Part shown: positions 37,582-45,589 of the stretch, piece by piece
Numbering within the stretch: position 1 is the first letter of the stretch
How the letters are laid out: every line of letters begins with the position of its first letter
Source of the DNA: Rhizophlyctis rosea
Lineage: Eukaryota > Chytridiomycota > Chytridiomycetes > Rhizophlyctidales > Rhizophlyctidaceae
Direction of reading: 5' to 3'
DNA: 64,000 bases
NCBI GenBank assembly: GCA_027596075.1
Contig: JADGJC010000018.1
Location: forward strand, 1 to 64,000
The notes under the pieces: model-generated
What the model saw: only the letters and a program-made list of their open reading frames with translations
Database searches by the model: none
Told to the model about the DNA's origin: nothing
Translations under genes and position numbers: made by a program

Positions 37582-38609
37582 TTATGCGGCAGTCTTCTCT
37601 TCTCCACCCGGTATGCGGATTTCGGGATGTTCGACAACCCGATGGACACCCTTTAAATCATCGATGCCTTCAACCTTTATGCGCAGATCATTGATTTTGC
37701 CATCCGTCAATCGATAGCACCAGCCATGAACGGCCAAGTTTTGGCCCCTAGCCCAAGCATTCTGCACAATGGTGGAATGCGCAACACTGTCCACCGATTG
37801 CGCAACATTCAGCTCCACCATGCGGTCCAATCTGTCCGCCGATGACAATTTTGCGAGCTTTGACTCGTTTCGGGCGTAAAGATCTTTGATGCCGCGGATC
37901 CAGTTGTCGACTAGTCCATGCTGGTTGTTTGTAAGGGCGGCTGCAACACCACCGCAATTGTAATGGCCACAGCTGCATGGCAATCAAATTTCAGTTGGGG
38001 TCATCCAAGTAGTGCACATCGCAACACCTACACTATGATATGCTTCACTTTCAGGACGTCGACGGCGTATTGGATCACACTGTGAGAATTCAAATCTGCG
38101 GCATGCACAATGTTTGCAATGTTACGGTGAACGAAAACTTCGCCGGGTAGAAGTTTCATCAATTGGTTGGCAGGAACTCTGCCAAGTTGATGACGTCAAT
38201 GAGAACTTGGCCTACATACAGCTGAATGTACCAGATCATACCGAGAATCCGAACATCCTATCCAGAGCAGTTCTGGAGTCTGCTGTTGCGCGAGCGCGGA
38301 GAAGAAGCCGGGGCGTTCTGCGGCCAGCTGCTCTGCCCCTGCAAGTGGAGTTGGTGAGCGCAAAGGTAAATAAACAAAGAGGGCCACGCTGGCGGATATG
38401 AACGTGCAAAACACACATTGTTTATTGCGTTCGAGCAAGTTATCGATGGTGAGAGGTCGCTGAATAGACTCCGTGGGATCCATATTGGTGGGCGTTGAGC
38501 AGCCAGAGTGGAAACGGAGCAATGTTAGGCGAGGACATGATACAGCACGAAGAGTCGGACGGCTAAGAGTGCGTGTCAAGCGGCCGGTGAGGGCTGAGGC
38601 AGAATTCAT
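37582..38609 (-). CDS. Beta-class carbonic anhydrase, mitochondrial
   Basis: Four exons on the minus strand. The first 36 residues ([19 protein letters not shown] and so on) are Arg/Ser/Leu-rich with no acidic residue, a mitochondrial presequence. Exon 2 ends in [10 protein letters not shown], giving the zinc Cys and the catalytic Asp-Arg pair. Exon 3 has [18 protein letters not shown] and the start of the second zinc site, completed in exon 4 as VCGHYNCGG. The rest ([22 protein letters not shown]) is typical. The enzyme interconverts CO2 and bicarbonate. Two in-frame ATGs precede the core (38,609 and, inside the presequence, the Met of NMDPTESIQ), so a shorter cytosolic form is possible. The 5' end of exon 4 and the adjoining intron are duplicated upstream at 38,758. 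Confidence 0.94.
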
Positions 38610-38638
38610 TATAAACGATGGAACTTATGTCGGGAGCA

Positions 38639-38837
38639 GGATAGAGAGCCGTCACAAGTTGTGTGGAAAGTGAACTGACGTTGTGTGACGGCTCTCTATC
38701 CTTGTCTGTGCCACTGATGCATCACCTGATCAGCACTTCGCTTCATGTGAAAATCCCGCAACACCACCGCAATTGTAATGGCCACAGCTGCATGGCAATC
38801 AAATTTCAGTTGGGGGATAGAGAGCCGTCACAAGTTG
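38639..38837. mobile_element. MITE-like element or rearranged patch with 18-bp inverted repeats and captured carbonic anhydrase fragment
   Basis: GGATAGAGAGCCGTCACA occurs at 38,639-38,656 and 38,815-38,832 (direct copies; the match extends to 23 bp). Its exact reverse complement lies at 38,684-38,701. The interval 38,684-38,832 is therefore bounded by perfect 18-bp terminal inverted repeats, and the interval 38,639-38,701 is a hairpin. A 58-bp copy of carbonic anhydrase DNA ends exactly at the right repeat. No transposase is present. Confidence 0.55.
38758..38815. repeat. 58-bp exact copy of carbonic anhydrase exon 4/intron junction
   Basis: Identical to 37,943-38,000, same orientation, spanning the 5' end of exon 4, its splice acceptor and intron. 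It lies about 150 bp upstream of the gene's own start codon. Confidence 0.9.
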
Positions 38838-38856
38838 CTATGCTAAGAAGACTCAA

Positions 38857-38902
38857 CTTGTATTGCTACAAAGTAGTGATACCTTAACTCAATACCACTA
38901 GC
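38857..38902 (+). repeat. 46-bp dispersed repeat, copy 1
   Basis: cttgtattgctac...ataccactagc matches 47,790-47,835 with two mismatches in 46, same orientation. It sits 20 bp right of the inverted-repeat patch. Confidence 0.9.
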
Positions 38903-39989
38903 GTCACATCGATAACTACAATGCTTAAGCTACCCCCCAACCCTCCCAATTCCCACCCCAGAAGTTGTCATCTAAATAGAACTTGTGGCGGGAAGGCAAG
39001 GTTGGAGCATTGTAATCGGGAGCTGGATTGTGTGGAATTGGGACTAGATTGCGGGAAGGCCAGGGAACGACGTTGATTGAGATACATGGTCATGATCTCC
39101 TCAATGTTCCCCAGCAAACAGGAGGACAAAGGCCAGAACTTACATTGGTGTCATACCAATCAACACAGTCCTCACATAGTTGGCGTCCGGACGCAATCGT
39201 AGAATACGTGGCATCTGGGTAGGGTGGGTAGTAAAAGGAACATCAGTGGGTGGTTATCCGGACCATTATGCCCTTCCCCACTGGCGGAGCAAATGTTTTA
39301 CCTCTTGTGTCCTGAAGAAAATGGCGATGTTGGGCTGAACGAGGTGGTTGGAGAGCATGGTGAACGTCTTCTTGGAGGTGTGATTGGTGGTGGGAGGGTG
39401 TGTACCGGGCCAGGCCCAGAGGCCAAGCCGGTGTGGTGTGGTGTGAAATGTGGTATATGCGAGGGTTGTATGTTGTATGTTGAATATGGTGGGTGGGGCG
39501 TGGAGGAGATGAGGTTGTAGAATACCACGGTGGGGGGATGGGTCTCCTTTTATAGAATCCTCGCTTCAATGATGGCCTCTTTCACGTCCTCCTGGTTTGG
39601 TCTTCCAAGGCATGTGAACTGAGGCTCTGTGTCAACAAAGTGTGAGGCTCTGTGTCGCCTTTGAGTTTCAAACATCCCGTATATGAGAAAGGGAAAGTTT
39701 CATCCAGTAATCAGCCTGCCTTCCCTAAGAGCCTATAAGACGCGTCCACGCGTTTGAATCGTTTCTCAGTGCCACTTTCGAACGTCTCAAGGGTCATGGG
39801 TCGGCTCTGAAAGAGAAAATTGTGTTGGGATCGGGCGCTCCAACCACCCAACCACATAATTGTTCCAATATATCACCGAGTGACATGTCTTGAAAATGGA
39901 ATTCTCGGAGCAGGACGCACTTTGTTTACCGGGGAAATCGGAAAACGTTCACTCGTGGCGCAACAGATGTGAGCAAAACTGATAAGGAT
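38903..39989. other. Intergenic, no convincing gene
   Basis: About 1.1 kb. Low-complexity frames at 39,224-39,569 on both strands arise from a G/T-rich strand and show no domain. Confidence 0.4.
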
Positions 39990-40264
39990 CTGATTTCATA
40001 GCACGTCTGACTTTGTTGCGCATACTAACTGCTACCAAAGATGCGGGGTACACCATTCCACGCTTGGTCTACTGGAATCTCAATGGGAGTTCGACGGTGC
40101 CCGTGACCAACGACGAAAAGAACGTCGTGCTGGTGTCCGGCTTTTCCGGTCAGCTGTTCCGCCTGTTCACCGAAGGCAAGCCCTTGCCGCCCGAAACCAC
40201 TCCTATAGACGTTCTCAAGAAGGCGATTGACGGAAAGTACGATGATTTGAAGGTGATTGACTGA
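39990..40264 (+). pseudogene. DUF2828/DUF7788 C-terminal fragment
   Basis: Codons from about 40,013 encode LRILTATKDAGYTIPRLVYW, then NLNGSSTVPVTNDEKNVVLV and SGFSGQLFRLF, and end LKKAIDGKYDDLKVID with TGA at 40,262-40,264. The GY-x-P-x-(I/L)V-(F/Y)WNL, TxDE and VSGFSGxLxxLF pattern is the C-terminal end of the DUF2828 family (vWA-like, found in fungi, plants and giant viruses). Only about 85 residues remain, with no usable ATG and no upstream match, so this is a truncated copy. Confidence 0.7.
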
Positions 40265-40848
40265 GTGAGATCTTGCACTCAAGGCGCTTGTCTTCATTAA
40301 GAAGAATCTGTGTGGGAAGCAGTCGTGTAAATCTTGCAAAAAAATGTACAGCATAAGCATATCAGCGTAGCAAATTGAAAATCTTGGAAAAAAATGTACA
40401 GTAAGCATATCAGTGTAGCAGCTTTTAATTTCATGAATTGCATATAAATTTGCGAGTCCGTTTGCTCCAGAAATGCACTTTGAAGGGAAGAGTGCCATCG
40501 CACCCTAGTGGCACAGTCGTGACAGTACGGATATTTACAAACAAAGGTGTTTCAGGCGGGGTATGTTCATCACCATATAGCAATACGTGTCATGACACGT
40601 CAGGATCATCGCAATACAAGTCCCATGACCATAACTGGCTCCCTCAAACAATTCGTCATTCTTTCTTCATGAAAACTTCGACCTCCATCTGCTAAAGAGA
40701 CCTGTACTGTTGGTAGCACGTACTGCTAGTAAGCAAAAAGTTCAAGAGGTGGGAGCTTCAATTCTGGTTTGCAATGATTGGTCACTCACACCCCTTCGTC
40801 TGAAGAGCTTGTAGCTTGTCAGTAATCAAGGAAAAAATCATCGACACA

Positions 40849-42042
40849 ATGAGCTTGCAGCAAAAGCAAACAGCGAAGGCCCACCAACGCACCTTATCCG
40901 TAACACCACCACCCTTCCTCCTCACTTTCATCTTTGATCAACTGAGCCGCTCCGACATCATCTTCGTCAGCGAAATCTGCAAAACATGGCACCAGCTCTC
41001 GTACGATCCGACTTTGTCGTCCAAATGGTCTTATCTCGACTTCACATACTTTGATCTCCCGTTGTCAAAGGCAGAGCAGGCGAAAAGCAAGCAGCCGGAG
41101 GCGGTTATGATTCAGAACGGGGAATCGGTGACGCTTGGGATGGTGGCGGGTGCAATGAAAAGGGCGGGTGTGCAGTTGAGGAGGTTGTGTTTGGGAATGA
41201 ATGGACGGGAAGTTGGGGGTGAATCAGCAGGCGGGTGTAGTGATCCGTCTCTCAGCGCGGGTCTATTCGGTCTATTGACGACAAACAGCGCGCGACTCAT
41301 CAACCTAACCGAACTCAGCATCAGTCCTACCGTCATCGATGTTCCCGCTTTCATCAGCACCCTCAAACACGACCCATCCTTCCTCCCGAGCCTCAAGCGC
41401 TTACACGTCTCAACTCCAGCCAAGGGCATTTGGGAAGCCATTCAAGATCTGGTCCCCACTCGTCCAATCGTCACCGACCTTGCTCTCTGCCAAAACTGTC
41501 AAGGTGTCACCACGGGCCGAGACTGCGGCGTGGACACCTGCAATGAATGCGATGGGGAGTACTGTGAGCACTGCTTGGTCATTGATCGCTGTGTTGGGTA
41601 CGCGGATTGCGAGGTCAAACTCTGCAGCGACTGTACGGAAAGTGAAGAGAACGGCAAGCACTGTGATACTTGTGGGAAGCTTTACTGCCGGGGATGTTGG
41701 GAAGTGGAGGATATCCAGTGCCCGGAATGCCAAAACGTTCGATGTAGTCAGTGTCCGGATAGAAAGACGTGCTCGTTCTGTGAGTCGACGGTGTGCATTT
41801 GCACCAAGTGCAAGGTCTGTCGCAAGCCCTCGTGCCCGAACAGGTGCTTGACGTGCATGATCTGCCAGGAGCCGTTTTCGTGTGACGAGTGCACGGCAAA
41901 CACGGAAGTGGTGGTCAAGTGTGGGATGTGTGGGTTGATCCAGTGCGCGAGGGAATGTGTTGATAGTGAGGTCAATTCGGTCGATGGGAGGAGGGTGCGC
42001 TGTGGGGAATGCAAAGCGGGCATTTTGTGGGTCGGTGCTTGA
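40849..42042 (+). CDS. F-box protein with long cysteine-rich C-terminal domain
   Basis: An intronless 397-residue frame starting MSLQQKQTAKAHQ. The F-box-like helix region is LLTFIFDQLSRSDIIFVSEI followed by CKTWHQLSYDPTLSSKW. A leucine-rich stretch follows (INLTELSISPTVIDVPAFIS). From residue about 215 to the end there are about 37 cysteines, mostly as CxxC pairs (CQNC, CNEC, CEHC, CSDC, CDTC, CRGC, CPEC, CSQC, CSFC, CKVC), which would bind several zinc ions. F-box proteins recruit substrates to SCF ubiquitin ligases; the Cys-rich part is presumably the substrate or nucleic-acid reader. The combination is seen in fungal genomes but the function is unknown. Confidence 0.75.
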   Translation: MSLQQKQTAKAHQRTLSVTPPPFLLTFIFDQLSRSDIIFVSEICKTWHQLSYDPTLSSKWSYLDFTYFDLPLSKAEQAKSKQPEAVMIQNGESVTLGMVAGAMKRAGVQLRRLCLGMNGREVGGESAGGCSDPSLSAGLFGLLTTNSARLINLTELSISPTVIDVPAFISTLKHDPSFLPSLKRLHVSTPAKGIWEAIQDLVPTRPIVTDLALCQNCQGVTTGRDCGVDTCNECDGEYCEHCLVIDRCVGYADCEVKLCSDCTESEENGKHCDTCGKLYCRGCWEVEDIQCPECQNVRCSQCPDRKTCSFCESTVCICTKCKVCRKPSCPNRCLTCMICQEPFSCDECTANTEVVVKCGMCGLIQCARECVDSEVNSVDGRRVRCGECKAGILWVGA

Positions 42043-42987
42043 CGCGGGGATCAATTGCATTGCGGTGGTGCGATGTAGATACTTCTGTATCAGCTTGTTG
42101 CACATAGTGTTTAGCGTATGGGTTTTGCATAGTTGTGGTTTTGGCCGTTTGTCTAAGTAGCTGTATGTTCGTTTTCTGTGTTTTGTTTTCATCCTGTCTG
42201 ATTCTTGGTTTTCGATTCATCACGCCTCCCCGAAGTTCGCAACATTCTCATCCTGAGGCATTCTCCATTATTCTGACAAGAAGACACGCCGAAGCGCAGA
42301 TGTAATCCCGCACCGCCTCGTTGCCGTACTTATGCTAAGAGCTAAACTACCCATTTTACAGACAATTCCAGTGCGACACTAAACTCGTATAGCAAGATCC
42401 TGCTTCTTTATGAGCTCCACCATGTTCATATTCCAGTCCAGCGTCGCAATCTCCAGATCCTCTCTTTCCTGTTCTGTCATGCCAGAGACGACGGTTTTTG
42501 AAGCATTCTTCACAACTAGGCCATAAACAACATTGTTCCCCTCAATGATTTCGACGGATGGATGGAAAGTGGCCTTCAGAGAAGCGCCGGGATAGGTTGC
42601 TCGTCCAGATGAAGACTACGTGATGGAGTAGACAATGTAAATTGTGAGCGCAGTCGAGCATGGAAGAGAAGGAGGTAGGGAGTTCACAGGAATTGAACCA
42701 GAGGCCTGCGCTCCGATCCACAAGCCACATATGTACCGGTAAGGTGTGAGCAATCTGGCTAAATCAGGTAGCGCCCCCCAAAAATGTTTACATGTGGCTA
42801 TTATGCACAGGTGACTGTATGATGAAAGGTATGATGTATGATGAAACGGATGGGTGCCACTTAACTCTCTAAAGTGCTAATGTTATATCAGCGGGTGATG
42901 GTATATCAGCGTGTGGGTGGGGGGCCTGTTGGCAGATTAAGTATCATTTATATTGCCCCAGAGGGGGTGGAGTATCAAGCGAAGCGC

Positions 42988-43222
42988 GATGTCGATTTAT
43001 GGATTTGTGGATTTGTGGTTTGTGGATTTGTGGATTTGTGGTTTGTGGATTTGTGGATTTACAGGATTGCGGGTGATGCCTTTTTATGATAGATTTGTGG
43101 ATGTCGATTGTGGATGTCGATTGTGGATGTCGATTGTGGATGTCGATTGTGGACGTCGATTGTGGACGTCGATTTATGCATTTGTGGATTGTGGATGTCG
43201 ATTTATGGATTTGTGGATTTGT
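42988..43222. repeat. Minisatellite block: 9-bp and 13-bp units
   Basis: At 42,999-43,061, units of the type ggatttgtg repeat. At 43,097-43,174 the 13-bp unit gtggatgtcgatt occurs exactly six times in tandem, the last two with one shared change (gtggacgtcgatt). Diverged units continue to about 43,222. Confidence 0.95.
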
Positions 43223-43628
43223 CGGCGGAAGGAGGAGTCCACTTTTCATGAAGTAAGCATGGCAAGAAGCACACGCAGGTCAATCAAATATACATTTTGG
43301 TTAAATCGCAAACTTGGCAAGAAGACATAAAAGTTGCAATTGGACCCACCGGTTATCTTTGCAGATTTTTGCATTGGGGGTCACACGAATCGTCGAGCCA
43401 CAAGTTGTGATTGATCAGCGTTACAAATCAACAGGATAGTGGTAACCTACGTATAAGCTCACCCACTCGAATCCTTCAAACCCGCGTGTCAAGGATCAGG
43501 TCATAAACCCCACAGCAATGAAAAAATAATCACATTCACGAGTTGCAAATTTACGAGTTACAACCACGCACGTGCACATAGCAAAAACAAACACCACATA
43601 GCCAACAAGCACCGACCAACAAACCCCA

Positions 43629-43688
43629 CGCAAAAAACTATTGCGCAAAAAACTACTTCGCAAAAAACTATTTCGCAAAAAACTATTT
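43629..43688. repeat. Four tandem 15-bp units
   Basis: The unit cgcaaaaaactattt is repeated four times with one or two substitutions, 43,629-43,688, on the left side of the virus-like genes. Confidence 0.92.
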
Positions 43689-43762
43689 CAGAACCCTAAC
43701 AACAAACCCTGCAAGGACTAGAAACCCCACTTATCACCAACCCCGCCTCCTTCCCCCTCCTC

Positions 43763-43822
43763 TCCTTCCGGCCCCCTTCCTTCCCCATCCCCTCCTTCCG
43801 GCCCCCTTCCTTCCCCATCCCC
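43763..43822. repeat. Tandem 30-bp duplication in a polypyrimidine tract
   Basis: Two exact copies of a 30-bp C/T-rich unit (tccttccggcccccttcc...) at 43,763-43,792 and 43,793-43,822, inside a C/T-rich tract from 43,733 to about 43,935. Confidence 0.92.
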
Positions 43823-44152
43823 TTGATCCCACCCGCGCTCATCCAATCCAACCTCGTCCCCCTCCTCTTCATCGCACTTCCCTTCATCTACCTCCGCCCC
43901 TTCCCCCTCCCCCCCTTGCCAACCCCTCCTCCGCCCCCCTTCACCGGCGCCGCCCCAAAACGATGTCGCCTGCGCGGGCGGCGCATACTCCCTCGAAATT
44001 TCAGGGGTACGCTCTGCCGTGCGCTGCTTCTTCCACACAACCCCTTCAGAAGCCAGCTGTGGGTCTCAATAGGGCTTACCAACTTTCTTGCTTGGTGGAT
44101 ACACCCTTCGGTCCGGTCATAGATTTTCGAGTTAGTTAAAATCCAATGAGAC

Positions 44153-44401
44153 TCATTCCTGCAACTCGCCTTGTGTTGGATTGATGATGTTGATCGTCGA
44201 TGCGCCCGGGTTTATGTAAATAGACGGTGTCCCAGTGAACGGCGTCGCAGCCGACTGCACAGATAGAGATATTCCCATTCCTGGCACGGAACCAATGGGA
44301 CCAGTAGCGGCGATAGGGTTGCCTACGACTGAACTCATTCCTGGTGACGACGACGAAACGGAGGGAGTTATGGGTGACAACTGTATCATTAAGTCGGTCA
44401 T
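44153..44401 (-). CDS. Hypothetical Ser/Pro/Gly/Ile-rich protein next to virus-like genes
   Basis: An 82-residue minus-strand frame, MTDLMIQLSPITPSVSSSSP and so on, ending SIYINPGASTINIINPTQGE LQE. The composition (Ser, Thr, Pro, Ile) is not that of a chance frame, but no family is recognised. It starts 75 bp from the start of the divergent small basic gene, the tight spacing usual for large DNA viruses. A second exon into the charged frame at 43,718-44,038 is possible but no clean splice pair is seen. Confidence 0.3.
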   Translation of the reverse strand: MTDLMIQLSPITPSVSSSSPGMSSVVGNPIAATGPIGSVPGMGISLSVQSAATPFTGTPSIYINPGASTINIINPTQGELQE

Positions 44402-44475
44402 GTTTGATCAAAGAACATGGCATTTTTTTTTGTTGGTCTTGTTTCAAATCACCACAAAAGACACAGAGTTTAGCA

Positions 44476-44652
44476 ATGGCCAAGGCACGTACCAAGTCAT
44501 CCACAAGGAGGTACAATCGACGCCTCAAGAAGCCGTGTTCCAACAACATGAAGAGAACAAAGGCAGGCTACTGCCGCTTGAAGAAGTGCCCAAAGGGGCA
44601 ACGCCGCAGCAAGGCGAAGCCGCGTCACTGCCATCTCATCAAGAAAGCCTGA
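44476..44652 (+). CDS. Small Lys/Arg/Cys-rich protein, giant-virus-like
   Basis: A 58-residue intronless frame, MAKARTKSSTRRYNRRLKKP and so on, about 40 percent Lys plus Arg with four cysteines. It contains CRLKKCPKGQRRSK, which resembles the CPKGTRR-type motif common in small basic proteins of giant DNA viruses. It ends 75 bp before the next virus-like gene on the same strand. The role in viruses is not settled (DNA packaging is one suggestion). The start is the first ATG after an A/T-rich stretch with a nine-T run at 44,425. Confidence 0.55.
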   Translation: MAKARTKSSTRRYNRRLKKPCSNNMKRTKAGYCRLKKCPKGQRRSKAKPRHCHLIKKA

Positions 44653-44727
44653 AAGGTTAGCTAACCGCGGAACACTTTTTTTTGTGAGCTCTCATCAAGG
44701 TAACTTTCCTCGGATCGTGCGCCAACG

Positions 44728-45333
44728 ATGAATACCAAAGATTGGGGACCCGTCTTGAATCGAGGATTATTCTACGTAGCTGCCGGATATGACTTCAACG
44801 AAACCCCCAAGTCGATCAAGGACCCACAGTACAAAGAATTCTTCCGCCTGTTGGGCAAAGTCCTCCCTTGCCGATATTGCCGTGAGTCTTATGACAAGTT
44901 TTATCAGTCTTTGGACAATAATAGTAGCGGATCAGGCCGCAGGACGGCCTATTATGATATAAGGAATCTTGTCAATGCGAAGCTGTTGACCCAAGAACGT
45001 GAAGCCTTGGAGGAGGTGGACGAAAACTACCATCGTTACTACAACATTCCCTGTGAGTTGAAACGTATTGAGATCATACACGATGTCGCGAGGTTGCCGT
45101 TGGTCTTGATTCGCTTCAATCCACACAGCCAGCAGTATATCATCCTGGAAGAGGTGTTGAATTTTGTGCGCATGGCGGAGAATTTCGAACGTATTAGCGC
45201 AGAGAACCCCTTTGGCGTTTTCATCTTCTTCATTGGATATCCAATGGCGCAGATTGAGCGAATGGAAGCCGAGATGGAAGAGCAAACCACTCAGTTCTTT
45301 CCGTACGTTAGTCTGGGAGAGATAAAAGGATAG
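44728..45333 (+). CDS. Erv1/ALR-type thiol oxidoreductase, giant-virus-like
   Basis: An intronless 201-residue frame. The N-terminal part has DWGPVLNRGLFYVAAGYDFN, then FFRLLGKVLPCRYCRESYDK. The WGP start, the LPCxxC redox pair and the RxSY that follows match the Erv1-like thiol oxidoreductases of nucleocytoplasmic large DNA viruses, which make disulphides in virion proteins, rather than the cellular Erv1/Ero forms. The C-terminal 130 residues have helix-forming stretches (ILEEVLNFVRMAENFERISA) but no recognised domain. The frame is intact, unlike most neighbours in this island. Whether it is expressed cannot be told from sequence. Confidence 0.7.
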   Translation: MNTKDWGPVLNRGLFYVAAGYDFNETPKSIKDPQYKEFFRLLGKVLPCRYCRESYDKFYQSLDNNSSGSGRRTAYYDIRNLVNAKLLTQEREALEEVDENYHRYYNIPCELKRIEIIHDVARLPLVLIRFNPHSQQYIILEEVLNFVRMAENFERISAENPFGVFIFFIGYPMAQIERMEAEMEEQTTQFFPYVSLGEIKG

Positions 45334-45335
45334 TA

Positions 45336-45589
45336 ATGTCGGTGAGCGCAGATGGTATTCCCAAGCTTGAGAGCGACTCGTTCAGAATCAAACAGGTGCT
45401 GTCCAAGTTCGTTGACAATGCTATAAAATTTCTGACGAGGATGTTCATAAGCTGTTTGCCCCTTTCATGCAGCTGGATACTTCCAGTAGAAAGAAGTACA
45501 GAGGAACAGGTCTTGGGTTGTTCATTTGCACCAGTGGAAAGGACGAAGCCTGTCGCAACGACAAATATGGTCAGCACAAAAGTCATTGA
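45336..45589 (+). pseudogene. Histidine-kinase ATPase-domain fragment
   Basis: The first frame reads ESDSFRIKQVLSKFVDNAIK, matching the N box of the HATPase_c domain (Asn in DNAIKF). A break with a missing middle follows near 45,429. The coding signal then resumes in another frame as DEDVHKLFAPFMQLDTSSRK and KYRGTGLGLFI, the F and G2 boxes. It ends in the 52-bp repeat and TGA at 45,587-45,589. The region between the N and G boxes, normally over 60 residues, is deleted. It begins 2 bp after the thiol oxidoreductase stop. Confidence 0.75.
45531..45582 (+). repeat. 52-bp duplicated segment, copy 1
   Basis: Matches 48,141-48,192 with a single mismatch in 52, same orientation. It overlaps the end of the kinase fragment and abuts the 3' end of the 2OG oxygenase frame. 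Confidence 0.92.

Larger units (their letters stand above)
42043..43717. other. Gene-poor repeat-rich stretch
   Basis: About 1.7 kb with no recognisable gene. It holds three tandem-repeat blocks listed separately. A tRNA-like pair of A-box and B-box matches on the minus strand near 42,662-42,730 is too close together to form a tRNA. Confidence 0.5.

Noticed and set aside
41410..42192. 260-residue minus-strand frame opposite the F-box protein gene
   Set aside because: A mirror frame caused by the strong codon bias of the Cys-rich region; it has no domain.
42662..42730. Minus-strand tRNA-like A box (TGGCTTGTGG) and perfect B box (GGTTCAATTCC)
   Set aside because: The boxes are only 28 nt apart and the flanking acceptor stems do not pair, so no cloverleaf forms; at best a degenerate tRNA-derived fragment.
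43097..43174. Six evenly spaced 13-bp repeats considered as a CRISPR array
   Set aside because: The units are directly adjacent with no spacers and the genome is eukaryotic; it is a minisatellite.
43823..44122. 99-residue plus-strand frame with a proline-rich hydrophobic stretch
   Set aside because: It arises from the C/T-rich tandem duplication; low complexity, no domain.
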